The notes beneath the pieces are model-generated. The model was not told the DNA's origin. It saw only the letters and a program-made list of their open reading frames with translations, and searched no databases. This document shows, piece after piece, positions 1-9,673 of a stretch of 64,000 bases of DNA. Source of the DNA: Rhodospirillales bacterium (lineage in GTDB: Bacteria; Pseudomonadota; Alphaproteobacteria; Rhodospirillales; Casp-alpha2); NCBI GenBank assembly GCA_017644185.1, contig JAEPMA010000002.1:62001-126000 (forward strand), in the 5' to 3' direction. A program made the translations under genes and the position numbers. The number at the start of each line of letters is the position of its first letter. Position 1 is the stretch's first letter.

Positions 1-1328
1 TCGGCATAGAACAGCGGGTTATCGACCCCGGCATACCCCGGGCTGAGTGAGCGCTTCACGAACAGCACCGTACCCGCCTTTTCGACGTCCAGGATCGGCA
101 TACCCGCGATGGGCGACGACGGGTCGGTCTTGGCGACCGGGTTCGTCACGTCGTTGGCGCCGATGACATAGGCGACGTCGGCGGTCGAGAACTCGTGGTT
201 GATCTCTTCCAGTTCGAACACCTCGTCATAAGGGACGTTGGCTTCGGCCAGAAGCACGTTCATGTGCCCCGGCATGCGGCCTGCCACCGGGTGGATAGCG
301 TATTTGACCTCGATGCCTTCTTCTTTCAGCTTGTCGGCCATTTCACGGACCGCGTGCTGCGCCTGGCCGACCGCCATACCGTAACCCGGCACGATGATGA
401 CCTTGGAGGCATTGCCCATGATGAACGCAGCGTCCGGCGCCGCACCCGACTTGGCCTGCTTGTTCGGGTCGTCCGTCACGCCCGGCCCGCCGCCGCTGTC
501 GCCGCCGAAGCCGCCCAGCAGGACGTTGAAGATCGACCGGTTCATCCCCTTGCACATGATGTAGCTGAGGATCGCCCCCGACGAGCCCACCAACGCACCC
601 GTGATGATCAGCGCCGGGTTGGCAAGCGTGAAGCCGATACCGGCGGCCGCCCAACCCGAATACGAGTTCAACATCGAGACGACGACCGGCATATCCGCGC
701 CGCCGATCGGGATGATGATCAGGAAGCCGATGGCGAACGACAGGATCAGCAGCCCCCAGAACGCCGCGTAGCTCTCGGTCTGGCAGAAGTAGACCAGCAG
801 CGCCAGCATCGTCAGCGCGACGATCAGGTTCAAAAGGTGCTGGCCCGGGAAGGTAATCGGATTACCCGACATGATGCCGCGCAGCTTGGCAAACGCGATG
901 ACCGAGCCCGAGAACGTGATGGCGCCGATGGCCATCCCGAGACCCATTTCGATCAGGCTGCCCGCGGGGAGCGACCCGGCGGAACCAATCCCATAGGCTT
1001 CGGGGTGATAAAGCGCCGCAAGCGCCACGAATACGGCCGCCATACCGACCAGCGAGTGGAACGCCGCAACCAGTTCCGGCAGGGCCGTCATCTCGATCTT
1101 CTTGGCGACCACGGTGCCGATCCCGCCACCGATCAAAACGGCAACGGCGATCCAGCCGTAAGACGTCACGTCCGGATGGGCGATGGTCGTCACGATGGCG
1201 ATGGCCATCCCGATGATGCCGAACAGGTTGCCCCGGCGCGAGGTTTCAGGATGCGACAGGCCCTTCAGCGCGAGGATGAAGAGGATCGCAGAGATAAGGT
1301 AAAGATACCCGACAGTTGTACCGCTCAT
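1..1328 (-). CDS. pntB: NAD(P) transhydrogenase subunit beta (partial, C-terminus off the window)
   Basis: Inner-membrane subunit of proton-translocating transhydrogenase, which uses the proton gradient to make NADPH from NADH. About 442 codons are visible with no stop before the left edge; the family is about 460 residues, so only the last part is missing. The N-terminal half is a set of hydrophobic helices (domain II). The C-terminal half is the NADP-binding domain III with the fingerprint VPGYGMAVGQAQ, followed later by GANDVTNPVA. The ATG at 1328 lies 12 bp after the stop of pntAB on the same strand, giving the order pntAA-pntAB-pntB. Confidence 0.96.
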   Translation of the reverse strand, partial: MSGTTVGYLYLISAILFILALKGLSHPETSRRGNLFGIIGMAIAIVTTIAHPDVTSYGWIAVAVLIGGGIGTVVAKKIEMTALPELVAAFHSLVGMAAVFVALAALYHPEAYGIGSAGSLPAGSLIEMGLGMAIGAITFSGSVIAFAKLRGIMSGNPITFPGQHLLNLIVALTMLALLVYFCQTESYAAFWGLLILSFAIGFLIIIPIGGADMPVVVSMLNSYSGWAAAGIGFTLANPALIITGALVGSSGAILSYIMCKGMNRSIFNVLLGGFGGDSGGGPGVTDDPNKQAKSGAAPDAAFIMGNASKVIIVPGYGMAVGQAQHAVREMADKLKEEGIEVKYAIHPVAGRMPGHMNVLLAEANVPYDEVFELEEINHEFSTADVAYVIGANDVTNPVAKTDPSSPIAGMPILDVEKAGTVLFVKRSLSPGYAGVDNPLFYA

Positions 1329-1340
1329 GTTCCGGCCCCC

Positions 1341-1766
1341 TTATTTCTGCTTCTTTTTGAACATGGCAAGCATGCGCTGCGTCACGATGAAGCCGCCGAA
1401 GATATTGATCGACGCCAACAGCACGGCGAAAAAGCCCATGATCTTGGAGAAGTCGACGAGCGCCGGCCCCACCGCCAACAGACCGCCGACGATGATCACC
1501 GACGAGATCGCGTTGGTGACACCCATCAGGGGTGAGTGCAGCGCCGGCGTGACGTTCCAGACCACGTGGTAGCCGACGAAACACGCCATCACGAAGATCG
1601 TGAACAGCGACAGGAACTCGGCCCCGCCGCCCGATGCCGCCGCGGCGTCGCCGGTGGCGACGACGACCTGGGTCGCCGAATGGGCGAGATCACCGGCCTG
1701 CTCGGCCAGTTTCTCGAGGCCCGTGGCCAGTTCGGCCGCTTTATCCGCAAGGGTCGCTTTATCCAT
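1341..1766 (-). CDS. pntAB: NAD(P) transhydrogenase subunit alpha part 2 (membrane segment)
   Basis: A 141-residue membrane subunit that corresponds to the C-terminal hydrophobic part of the E. coli PntA chain. The split alpha chain is usual in alphaproteobacteria. Residues 1-50 are a polar, Ala-rich stretch. Three hydrophobic helices follow (about 51-70, 86-103 and 110-130), including [19 protein letters not shown], a well conserved family segment. It ends KKKQK. It sits 2 bp downstream of pntAA and 12 bp upstream of pntB, so the three are almost certainly co-transcribed. Confidence 0.95.
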   Translation of the reverse strand: MDKATLADKAAELATGLEKLAEQAGDLAHSATQVVVATGDAAAASGGGAEFLSLFTIFVMACFVGYHVVWNVTPALHSPLMGVTNAISSVIIVGGLLAVGPALVDFSKIMGFFAVLLASINIFGGFIVTQRMLAMFKKKQK

Positions 1767-1768
1767 GA

Positions 1769-2995
1769 TCAGGCCCCTTTCCCGTCTTCGGTTTTCTCTT
1801 CATCGTCCTTCTTCGCCGCTTTCTTCGGTGCGGGCTTTTTCGTTGCCCCCTTCGCACCGAGCGCGTCCGTCACACGGTCGGAGACGATCTTGCCGTCCTT
1901 GCAGACCATCGTCCCCTTGACGGTGTCGTCTTCCTCGTCGAACACGAACTCGCCCTTTTCCTTGTCGAAATGCGGCGACACGAAATTGAACAGGTTCTTG
2001 GCGAACAGCGCGGATGCCGTTTCCGCGAGGCGACTCGGCAGGTTCATGCGGCCGTCGATGATTACGCCATTTTCAGTAGTCGTCACCTCACCCGGCTTGG
2101 TCAGTTCGCAGTTGCCACCCGCTTCCGCCGCCATGTCGACGATGACCGCGCCCGATTTCATGCCCTCGACCATGTCTTTCGAGATCAGTTTCGGTGCCGG
2201 ACGGCCCGGGATGAGGGCCGTGGTGACGACGATGTCCTGCTTGGGCAGGTGCTCGCGCACCTTCTGTTTCTGTTTTTCGAAGTACTCCGGCGGCATCTCT
2301 TTCGCGTAGCCGCCCTCGGTTTCCGCCTCTTTTTCCATCTCCGGATCGACTTCGAGGAACTTACCCCCCAAAGATGCCACCTGCTCTTTGGTGGCGGGGC
2401 GGACGTCGGTCGCGGACACTGCCGCGCCCAGGCGCTTCGCCGTGGCGATGGCCTGCAGACCGGCGACGCCGACACCCATGATGAACGCACGTGCCGGCGG
2501 CACGGTGCCAGCCGCCGTCATCATCATCGGCATGGCCCGGCCATAGATTTCGGCGGCATTCAGGACCGCCTTGTAGCCCGCCAAGTTTGCCTGCGACGAA
2601 AGAATGTCCATGGACTGCGCCCGGGAAATACGCGGCATCAGTTCCATCGCGTAGCCGGTCGCGCCGGACTTCGCCAAAACCTCGACTCCTTCAGGATCTG
2701 TCAGAGCAGAAAGGTGCGCACAGACCGCCTGCCCCTTCGAGAGCTTGCCGCTCTCGGTCTTGTTGGGGGCGGTGATCTTCCAGACCATCCCCGCATCCTT
2801 GACGGTTGCGGCGAAGTCCTTGGCAATAGATGCGCCCGCGTTCTTGAAGGCGTCGTCCGATATCGATGCACCGTCCCCGGCGCCCGACTCGACAACCACC
2901 TCGCAACCGAGATTGATCAGCTTTCCGATGACCTCGATGGACGCGGCGACACGGCCTTCACCCGGTGCGCGTTCCTTGGGTATCGCAATTTTCAT
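1769..2995 (-). CDS. pntAA: NAD(P) transhydrogenase subunit alpha part 1 (NAD-binding)
   Basis: Soluble NAD(H)-binding domain I of the transhydrogenase, 408 residues. The N-terminus ([17 protein letters not shown]) is typical of the alanine dehydrogenase/PNT family. The Rossmann motif GVGVAG is at residues 174-179, and the conserved SRAQSMD segment is near 124-130. Residues after about 380 form an unusual Lys/Ala/Glu-rich tail ([16 protein letters not shown]) beyond the folded domain; in other bacteria this position links to the membrane part. It is the first gene of the pnt operon and is divergent from the creatinase gene. Confidence 0.96.
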   Translation of the reverse strand: MKIAIPKERAPGEGRVAASIEVIGKLINLGCEVVVESGAGDGASISDDAFKNAGASIAKDFAATVKDAGMVWKITAPNKTESGKLSKGQAVCAHLSALTDPEGVEVLAKSGATGYAMELMPRISRAQSMDILSSQANLAGYKAVLNAAEIYGRAMPMMMTAAGTVPPARAFIMGVGVAGLQAIATAKRLGAAVSATDVRPATKEQVASLGGKFLEVDPEMEKEAETEGGYAKEMPPEYFEKQKQKVREHLPKQDIVVTTALIPGRPAPKLISKDMVEGMKSGAVIVDMAAEAGGNCELTKPGEVTTTENGVIIDGRMNLPSRLAETASALFAKNLFNFVSPHFDKEKGEFVFDEEDDTVKGTMVCKDGKIVSDRVTDALGAKGATKKPAPKKAAKKDDEEKTEDGKGA

Positions 2996-3215
2996 GACAT
3001 CCTCTCTCAGACCCGTTTTTTTATTCCCGCAACCTTATTTCCGCCGGTTTGGGCGGCGGTAACAAGCAGTTATGCCGGTTGTGAGATACTAGCACAAGTG
3101 GCACCCCACACCCCTATTTTCAAGAGTCCGCACCGAATTCCCAAACGAGACCATTGCCGCTTTCCGGTTCCGGGCCTAGAACGGCTCTAAGCCCGGCAAA
3201 TCGAGGGAGAGCGCC

Positions 3216-4427
3216 GTGAACCAGCTAGAAGATATCATCGTGATCCGAAACGGAGAGCGGGTTGAAAACACCTTCCCACGCGCGGAATACGAGCGGCGCC
3301 TCGCAGCGTTAAGAACGCAGATGGCGGTCGACGGCATCGACACCACCCTTTTCTCGTCCTATCACAACATCAACTATTATTCTGACTTCCTGTTCTGTCA
3401 TTTCGGACGGTTCTACGCGCTCGTCGTTGACCACGAAAACCAGACCTCCGTCAGCGCCAACATCGACGCCGGGCAGCCCTGGCGCCGCACCGTCGGCGAC
3501 AACCTGATCTACACCGACTGGACGCGCGACAACTACTTCCGGGCCTTGCAAAAGTTGATCAAGGACGGCGGTCGGGTCGGGATCGAGTATGATCACATGA
3601 CACTGCAGAACATGGAAAAGCTGAAGGCCGCATTCCCCAAGACGGAATTCGTGGATATCGCTGCTGCGTGCATGAAACTGAGGATGATCAAGTCTGAAGC
3701 AGAGATCGACCTGATCAAACACGGCGCCAATGTCGCCGACATCGGCGGCGCGGCCTGCGCCCAGGCCATCGCACCCGGCGTGCCGGAGCACGAGATCGCC
3801 ATCGCCTCGACCGACGCCATGGTCCGCGAGATCGCCAAGCGCTTTCCGCATTCTGAGATTCGCGACACCTGGACGTGGTTCCAGTCGGGAATCAACACCG
3901 ACGGCGCGCACAACCCTGTCACGACCCGGAAACTCGAGAGCGGCGACATTCTATCGCTCAACTGTTTTCCGATGATCGCAGGTTATTATACGGCGCTGGA
4001 ACGGACGCTGTTTTGCGATCACGTCTCGGACGCGCATCTGAAGTACTGGCAGATCAACGTCGAGGTGCACGAACGCGGCCTCGAATTAATCAAACCCGGC
4101 GCGCGCTGTTGCGATATCGCAAATGAACTTAACGAGATTTACAGATCGTACGGCGTCCTTGGCCGCCGCACGTTCGGCTACGGCCATTCGTTTGGGGTGC
4201 TGTCGCACTATTACGGACGCGAGGCGGGTCTGGAGTTGCGTGAGGACATCGACACCGTGCTGGAGCCGAACATGGTCGTTTCTATGGAACCGATGATCAT
4301 GATCCCGGAGGGGGAGCCCGGCGCCGGCGGCTACCGCGAGCACGATATCCTAGTGCTGACCGAAGACGGTGCCGAGAATATCACCGGCTTCCCGTACGGG
4401 CCCGAACGCAACGTGATTGGCATGTAG
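3216..4427 (+). CDS. Creatinase (creatine amidinohydrolase)
   Basis: Cytoplasmic M24-fold enzyme that hydrolyses creatine to sarcosine and urea. The 403-residue length equals that of Pseudomonas putida creatinase, and the residues known from that enzyme fall at the same numbers: His232 (TDGAHNPVTT), Glu262 (ALERTLF), His324 (GYGHSFG) and Glu358 (SMEPMI). SYHNINYYSDF near residue 48 and GQPWRRTVG near 86 are also typical of creatinase rather than of prolidase. The GTG/ATG region at 3216 follows GGGAGAG, a good ribosome-binding site. No sarcosine oxidase, creatininase or urease gene is nearby. It is divergent from pntAA and convergent with ridA. Confidence 0.93.
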   Translation: MNQLEDIIVIRNGERVENTFPRAEYERRLAALRTQMAVDGIDTTLFSSYHNINYYSDFLFCHFGRFYALVVDHENQTSVSANIDAGQPWRRTVGDNLIYTDWTRDNYFRALQKLIKDGGRVGIEYDHMTLQNMEKLKAAFPKTEFVDIAAACMKLRMIKSEAEIDLIKHGANVADIGGAACAQAIAPGVPEHEIAIASTDAMVREIAKRFPHSEIRDTWTWFQSGINTDGAHNPVTTRKLESGDILSLNCFPMIAGYYTALERTLFCDHVSDAHLKYWQINVEVHERGLELIKPGARCCDIANELNEIYRSYGVLGRRTFGYGHSFGVLSHYYGREAGLELREDIDTVLEPNMVVSMEPMIMIPEGEPGAGGYREHDILVLTEDGAENITGFPYGPERNVIGM

Positions 4428-4440
4428 CGTAAATCTTAGC

Positions 4441-4518
4441 GTCACCCCGGCGCAGGCCGGGGTCCAGGATACGGCCTCATCGTCTGCCTCTCTGGATTCC
4501 GGCTTTCGCCGGAATGAC
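4441..4518. repeat. Double-hairpin intergenic repeat (REP-doublet/REPIN-like), copy 1
   Basis: Left arm GTCACCCCGG...CCGGGGTCCAG (4441-4467) and right arm CTGGATTCCGG...CCGGAATGAC (4492-4518) each form a hairpin, and the outer ends are inverted relative to each other. A 24-bp spacer separates them. A second copy with the same arms and an 11-bp spacer is at 33498-33562. It lies between the convergent ends of the creatinase and ridA genes, where it could also serve as a transcription stop. Confidence 0.85.
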
Positions 4519-4520
4519 AA

Positions 4521-4919
4521 TCAATCGGGCCGTTTCGCGATCATGTCGATTTCGACCAATGCGCCCTTGGCCAGTCCGGTGACGCCGACACATGTCCGGG
4601 CCGGCAGCCGGTCGGCGGGAAAATAGCTTTTATAGACGTCGTTCATTTCTTCGTAGTCGCGCTCGAATTCGGTGATGAACACCCGCGCCGACAAGACATG
4701 CTCCAACCCGAGACCGAGTTCTCCCAAAACAATGATCAGATTGTCCATCACCCGGCGCGTCTGTGCACCAACGCCGTCAGGTAGGGGTTTGGTGTCATCG
4801 TCAGGGTCGGTCGGCATCTGGCCGGTTAGCTGCACCCAACCATCGCACTCGACGGCATGTGAAAACGGCGCGACGTGCGTCGGCGCGGCGGCGAAATTGT
4901 GAAAGATCGGTCCCGGCAT
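4521..4919 (-). CDS. RidA family protein (enamine/imine deaminase type)
   Basis: A 132-residue RidA/YjgF/Rid-superfamily protein, probably a cytosolic trimer. The characterised members hydrolyse reactive enamine/imine intermediates made by PLP enzymes. Visible family features are GWVQLTGQMP near the N-terminus, the repeated MDNL...LGELGLGLEHVLSARVFIT segment, and the C-terminal PARTCVGVTGLAKGALVEIDMIA with the substrate-contacting Arg. The start at 4919 is chosen because AAGGGGA precedes it and because an upstream in-frame ATG at 5027 would add 36 low-complexity residues inside the next gene. Its 3' end converges on the creatinase gene across a repeat. Confidence 0.88.
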   Translation of the reverse strand: MPGPIFHNFAAAPTHVAPFSHAVECDGWVQLTGQMPTDPDDDTKPLPDGVGAQTRRVMDNLIIVLGELGLGLEHVLSARVFITEFERDYEEMNDVYKSYFPADRLPARTCVGVTGLAKGALVEIDMIAKRPD

Positions 4920-4944
4920 AATTTCCCCTTTTCGACGGTTCCCG

Positions 4945-5529
4945 TCAGCTTTTGCGCTCGACGTCGTTGTCCTGAAGCACGTTCGAGCGTTTGTCCGGAT
5001 GGGATTTGAAATCGTTCCTAAGTTCATCCACCAGCCGGTCGATCTCGGCCAGCTTTTGCATCCCGGCCTTGGTCATTTCGTCCTCGTCGAGGCGCGTCAG
5101 GTAAAGCCGGAACCCCTGAATGTGGTACTGAATCGCGTTCAGGTAATCGGTCACCGAACGGGCGCGCCGCATATAAGCCTGATGGACGCTGCGCAGGCTG
5201 TTCACCAAAATCTTCATAATCGCGCGCAGGAACGGGTCGGACTTGGCGAGTTTGGCTTCCAGCGTCTTCGCTGGAATCTCGATGACCACGGTTTCTTCCT
5301 TGGCGACGGCGTGTGCCATGCGGCGGGAGCCGTCGATGATCGCCATCTCGCCGAACAATTCGCCCGGGTTCAGGACCGCGAGTTCGACTTCCTCGCCTTC
5401 GACCAGCTTGAAAATGCCGATGCATCCGCTGTCGACGATGAATGCCGCATCTCCGGGATCACCATCCTTGAACAGCAGTTCACCTTCCTGCAGGAACTTC
5501 TTTTTGGTGCCGCCACCTTCGACGAACAT
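4945..5529 (-). CDS. Cyclic nucleotide-binding domain (Crp/Fnr-type sensor) protein without HTH
   Basis: A 194-residue protein. Residues about 10-120 form a cNMP-binding beta-roll (FLQEGELLFKDGDPGDAAFIVDSGCIGIF, then NPGELFGEMAIIDGSRRMAHAVA, which resembles the phosphate-binding cassette). The C-terminal 75 residues are charged and helical (SVHQAYMRRARSV, EIDRLVDELRNDF) and show no recognisable helix-turn-helix, so a DNA-binding role is not supported. It ends 25 bp upstream of ridA on the same strand. The ligand and partner are unknown. Confidence 0.8.
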   Translation of the reverse strand: MFVEGGGTKKKFLQEGELLFKDGDPGDAAFIVDSGCIGIFKLVEGEEVELAVLNPGELFGEMAIIDGSRRMAHAVAKEETVVIEIPAKTLEAKLAKSDPFLRAIMKILVNSLRSVHQAYMRRARSVTDYLNAIQYHIQGFRLYLTRLDEDEMTKAGMQKLAEIDRLVDELRNDFKSHPDKRSNVLQDNDVERKS

Positions 5530-5597
5530 GTCATCCCCTCAATAGCGTCGTTGATCGAGTGTAAGCAGAGGTTACGTCATCAACAAGCGCACTTGAA

Positions 5598-6938
5598 TCA
5601 ATGCGGGTTATCAATACCGACGTCCTTAAGGGCTGCCGTCTGGCGTTCTTCAAGTTTTTTGACATCGAAGCCTTCGATCAGTTCGTGGAACGTCTTATGC
5701 CAGTTGATCTCGGCGGCCAGGTGCGTGAACACGCTGCCGAGCCCGATCGCCGCCCGATCCATCAAAACGAACTCGCGGGGCGGTGTCACACCTCCGACCT
5801 CTTTCAGTTCCGCATGGACCTTGGCCGCGACACCGGCACCGTACTGGACGCCGCTCTTTTCCTGGATGGTCTGCACCTTGTCTTCCAACAAGGGCGCGTA
5901 AAGGAACTCCGCCCATTGGTTCAGGATCGCGATAACTTTTTTGTCGAGGTTCTTGAAGCCCCATGTTTCGTAGGCATGCACCGCGAGGTCGTGATCGTCG
6001 TTCAGAAGTGCGAAATAGAGATCGATCACAGCGCCCACGAACTGGGCCGGGAATATCCGGATGCAGCCGTAATCCAGCAGGTTGATCGTGCCGTCATCGC
6101 GGGTCGAATAGTTACCGAGATGCGGATCGCCGTGGATCACGCCGTACTTGTAGAATGGCACGTACCATGCCCGGAACATGCTGAGCGCCAGCATATTGCG
6201 CATCTCCAACGATGCATCCCGGCTGTCCAGAAGCGGCTGGCCGTCGAGCCACGTCATCGACAGAAGACGCTTGGTCGAGATATCCGTCAACGGTTCAGGA
6301 ACGTGCACACAGCTCTCGTCGCGCAGCATGTGCCGGTATAGCAGCATGTTCTGCGCTTCACGCTCGTAATCCAGTTCTTCGCGAAGCCGCTCGGACAACT
6401 CCATGTGGATTTCGCTCGGGTCGATGGATTTGTCGTAGCGGCGGTAGATCGAGAACACGATCTTGAGCTGTTTCAGATCGGCCTCGACCGCCGAGGACAT
6501 GTCGGGATACTGGATCTTGCAGGCTAAATCGCGGCCATCCAGCGATCGCGCCCTATGCACTTGGCCAAGGGACGCCGCCTTGCAGGCATCCCGCTCAAAA
6601 GCCTCGAACCGCTTCAGCCACCCGGCACCCAGCTCCGCCGTCATGCGGCGTTTCACGAACGCCCAGCCCATGGGCGGTGCATTGGTCTGCAGCTTGATCA
6701 GCTCTTGGGTGTATTCTTCCGGCAGAACGTCGGGTACGGTCGAGAGGATTTGCGCCACCTTCATCAACGGCCCCTTGAGGCCGCCCAGCGCTTTATGGAT
6801 TTCGCGTGCGTGTTCGGCCTTGTCCAGCTTGATGCCGAACACCCGTCCGCCGACGGCCTTGGCCGCGACACCACTAACGGCGCCGCCGACCCTCGCATAA
6901 CGGCGGACACGGCCGCCGAAACTGTTGTCTTCACTCAT
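5598..6938 (-). CDS. ABC1/AarF (UbiB-type) atypical kinase family protein
   Basis: A 446-residue protein-kinase-like ATPase of the UbiB/ADCK family, linked in other species to ubiquinone biosynthesis. Motifs in order are a KxGQ-like element LMKVAQIL (KVAQ at 60-63; the usual Gly is Ala), the Ala-rich loop KAASLGQVHRA (120-130), the lysine in DLACKIQYP (141), HGDPHLGN (269-276) and LLDYG (287-291). No C-terminal membrane helices are evident, unlike E. coli UbiB. It is followed on the same strand by the cNMP-binding gene. Confidence 0.85.
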   Translation of the reverse strand: MSEDNSFGGRVRRYARVGGAVSGVAAKAVGGRVFGIKLDKAEHAREIHKALGGLKGPLMKVAQILSTVPDVLPEEYTQELIKLQTNAPPMGWAFVKRRMTAELGAGWLKRFEAFERDACKAASLGQVHRARSLDGRDLACKIQYPDMSSAVEADLKQLKIVFSIYRRYDKSIDPSEIHMELSERLREELDYEREAQNMLLYRHMLRDESCVHVPEPLTDISTKRLLSMTWLDGQPLLDSRDASLEMRNMLALSMFRAWYVPFYKYGVIHGDPHLGNYSTRDDGTINLLDYGCIRIFPAQFVGAVIDLYFALLNDDHDLAVHAYETWGFKNLDKKVIAILNQWAEFLYAPLLEDKVQTIQEKSGVQYGAGVAAKVHAELKEVGGVTPPREFVLMDRAAIGLGSVFTHLAAEINWHKTFHELIEGFDVKKLEERQTAALKDVGIDNPH

Positions 6939-6966
6939 AGGAGGCGTGATTCCCGTAATTCGGCGC

Positions 6967-7776
6967 TCAGCTTCCCCGACTAAGCCCCTCTTCGACCAGC
7001 CATTGGGCGATATCTTCCGCCACCCGCTGCCAGCCGGTTTCCAGCATCATCCCGTGCCCCATTCCCTGATATATATGGGCTGCGCGGCCGCAAATGGAAC
7101 CCGTCCAATGCACGTGAGCGGGAGGAATGAGCGGATCGTTCCCTGCCCCTATGACCTTGATCGGCATGCCCCATAACGCCATCACGTTGGGAAGGTGTGG
7201 TGCGTAAAGCCCGGCGACGGCAAGCCTGCTTTCGGCCTGGAAACGCCCAATGTAGCGTTCCGCCACCGAGAGCGGCACCGCATCGGAAAAAAGCGATGCA
7301 TGAAGGGTGTCGACACTCGCGATTTGGCCGGCATGCACCTGCGCGACGTCGATCGCTAAAGCCGGGTTCGACATCAATAATTGCATCGCGGGCGCTGCAA
7401 GCCCGGTCGGCGGCACAGGCGCCATCATCACCAAAGCCGCGACATTTCGCGCCTCTGCCGCGCGCCAGGCGAGATACCCTCCCATGGAATGACCGATCAG
7501 GATGGGCGGCTCGTCGAAGCTGTCGATGGCGGCAAAGACCGCATCAAGATAATCACTAAGGGTGAAGTCCTGAAGTTTATCATAGCCAGGCCGGCCCCGC
7601 CGTCCCGGCAGATCGATGGCGGACACATCGAAACCGGCCTTAGCGAACCACGGCATGAAATGTTCGTCCCAGCACCAAGCCCCGGCGAATGCGCCGTGAA
7701 TGAACAAGATCGGCGGCGCGCCGTTGGACTTTTTTGCTTTGCGCGAGACGATGTGAACGTCCATGCCGGCGCTCAT
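6967..7776 (-). CDS. Alpha/beta hydrolase
   Basis: A 269-residue alpha/beta-hydrolase fold protein. The oxyanion-hole segment FIHGAFAGAWCW (residues 26-36) and the nucleophile elbow GHSMGG (Ser97) are clear; a late Asp (GNDPLIPP) and His (QGMGHGMML) complete the triad. The substrate is not predictable. Its ATG overlaps the TGA of pepF by four bases (ATGA), so it is translationally coupled to the peptidase gene. Confidence 0.85.
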   Translation of the reverse strand: MSAGMDVHIVSRKAKKSNGAPPILFIHGAFAGAWCWDEHFMPWFAKAGFDVSAIDLPGRRGRPGYDKLQDFTLSDYLDAVFAAIDSFDEPPILIGHSMGGYLAWRAAEARNVAALVMMAPVPPTGLAAPAMQLLMSNPALAIDVAQVHAGQIASVDTLHASLFSDAVPLSVAERYIGRFQAESRLAVAGLYAPHLPNVMALWGMPIKVIGAGNDPLIPPAHVHWTGSICGRAAHIYQGMGHGMMLETGWQRVAEDIAQWLVEEGLSRGS

Positions 7777-9566
7777 TCAGGAAGATCCTGCTCCAGTTCG
7801 TCGATAAATCCGGAGATCACGTCGAGCCCCAGGTTCCAGAACGCCGGGTCGGATGCATCCAGCCCGAACGGCGCCAACAACTCTTTGTGACGAAGCGTCC
7901 CGCCCGCGGCCAGCATGTCGAAGTACTTCTCCTGAAATTTCGGATGACCGTCCTGATAGAGCCCATAAAGCGCGTTCACGAGACTATCCCCGAACGCGTA
8001 TGCGTAAACATAGAACGGGGTATGTACGAAATGCGGGATGTAGGACCATAACGTGCGGTAATCATCGTCGAGTTGAATGGCGTCACCAAGGCTTTCCGCT
8101 TGGGTCTCCATCCAGATATCGCCCAATTGATCGGCCGTCAGTTCACCGGATTTGCGGGCGTCGTGGACACGCGTCTCGAAACAGTGAAAGGCGATCTGGC
8201 GGACCACAGTGTTCAACATGTCCTCGACCTTGCCGGCCAGAAGTACCCGGCGCTTAGCTACGTCTTGTTCAACGTCCAGGATGGCGCGGAACGTCAGCAT
8301 TTCACCGAACACCGACGCGGTTTCAGCAAGCGTTAGCGGTGTGTGGGACAGCAACGTTCCCTGTGGCGCGGCCAGTACCTGGTGCACGCCATGGCCCAAC
8401 TCGTGCGCGAGGGTCATCACGTCCCTCGGTTTGCCGTAGAAATTCATCAACACATACGGATGCGCCGACGGCACAACCGGATGCGCGAAAGCACCGGAGT
8501 TCTTGCCGGGCCGAGGCTCAGCGTCGATCCAGCCTTTATCGAAGAAGGTCGATGCCGTTTCCGCCATTTGCGGCGCGAAGCCCGCATAGGCGCCAAGCAC
8601 GGTATCCCGCGCCTGCTCCCACGAAAACCGCCGCTCATGGGTTTTCGGGAATGGTGCGTTGCGGTCCCACCAGTTCAGTTTACCGACGCCGAACCAGCGC
8701 GCCTTGAGGGCGTAATAGCGATGGCTGAGCCGTCCATAGCTCGACGTAACCGCATCTGCGAGCGCATCGACGACCTCGTCTTCGACCTGGTTGGCGAGGT
8801 TTCGGCTCGAAAACGGCCGTGGAAACTCGCGTTTGGTGTCTTCGATCTCTTTGTCTTTGGCGATGGTGTTTGTCACCAGCGAGAAAAGGCGGATACGGGA
8901 TTTGAGCCCGGCGGAGAGACTGAGGCCTGCCCGTTCACGAACTTTCTCGTCACTGTCAGAAAGGCGGTTCAGAACCTCGCCAAGCGTCAGGCTTTCCTTA
9001 CCGAACACGAACCGAAGTTCCGCCATTGTCTCGTCGAACAACCGTGCCCAGGCAGACCGCCCGGTCACCGACTTGTCGTGTAAAAGCTGCTCCAGGTCGT
9101 CGGCAAGCTGATAAGGCCGCATCAGGCGTTCAGCCTCGATCCAGGGGCGGTAGCGGGCCAGCGCAGGGTCTGCAAGCTTGTCTTCCAAGGCTGTATCGTC
9201 GATACGGTTCAACTCAAGCGTAAAGAACAATGTCTGCCCGGTGATGTCGTTGACCCGCTCCTGGCAAGATTGATGAAATCGAGAAATATCCGGATCTGCG
9301 GTATCGGCGGCGTGAAGAAGCTGGGCATAACTGATGACCTTGAAAGCACGCTCCAAAATCCCCTCATAAACCTCGACCGCGGCGCCCAACTCGGCGCCGC
9401 TCATCGCGTCAAGGCGGCCCTGGTGGGCACTCTGAAACGCCCGCGCATCGGCTTCGGCGGCATCAAGATCGGCTTCGAGCGCCCGGTCGTCAGGCCCTTG
9501 GTAGAGGTCGGCCAGGTTCCAGACCATCGATTCCGGGGCCGTCAGAGATTTTTGCGCAGTCGTCAT
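7773..9566 (-). CDS. pepF: M3 family oligoendopeptidase F
   Basis: A 597-residue cytoplasmic zinc metallopeptidase that cleaves short peptides. The M3 zinc motif HELGH is at residues 388-392, with the downstream Glu in LTLAETASVFGEML. The N-terminal part carries the PepF/M3 helical domain (PDDRALEADLDAAEADARAF). Length and architecture match the oligoendopeptidase F family. It is first in a two-gene operon with the alpha/beta hydrolase, and is divergent from the acyl-CoA ligase gene about 105 bp away. Confidence 0.93.
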   Translation of the reverse strand: MTTAQKSLTAPESMVWNLADLYQGPDDRALEADLDAAEADARAFQSAHQGRLDAMSGAELGAAVEVYEGILERAFKVISYAQLLHAADTADPDISRFHQSCQERVNDITGQTLFFTLELNRIDDTALEDKLADPALARYRPWIEAERLMRPYQLADDLEQLLHDKSVTGRSAWARLFDETMAELRFVFGKESLTLGEVLNRLSDSDEKVRERAGLSLSAGLKSRIRLFSLVTNTIAKDKEIEDTKREFPRPFSSRNLANQVEDEVVDALADAVTSSYGRLSHRYYALKARWFGVGKLNWWDRNAPFPKTHERRFSWEQARDTVLGAYAGFAPQMAETASTFFDKGWIDAEPRPGKNSGAFAHPVVPSAHPYVLMNFYGKPRDVMTLAHELGHGVHQVLAAPQGTLLSHTPLTLAETASVFGEMLTFRAILDVEQDVAKRRVLLAGKVEDMLNTVVRQIAFHCFETRVHDARKSGELTADQLGDIWMETQAESLGDAIQLDDDYRTLWSYIPHFVHTPFYVYAYAFGDSLVNALYGLYQDGHPKFQEKYFDMLAAGGTLRHKELLAPFGLDASDPAFWNLGLDVISGFIDELEQDLPE

Positions 9567-9673
9567 GGTGTTTGGATACCCGTCTCAAAGAATTTATAAA
9601 GTCACTCAGCGAAGTGTTGCCAACATCACGAAACACCGATGTCGGTAAGACCGCAAGGGAGGACAAAGAAAAA

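Noticed and set aside
195-1535. A 446-codon plus-strand frame opposite pntB and pntAB
   Set aside because: Its composition (RHRDD-rich) and full overlap with clear transhydrogenase genes show a shadow frame.
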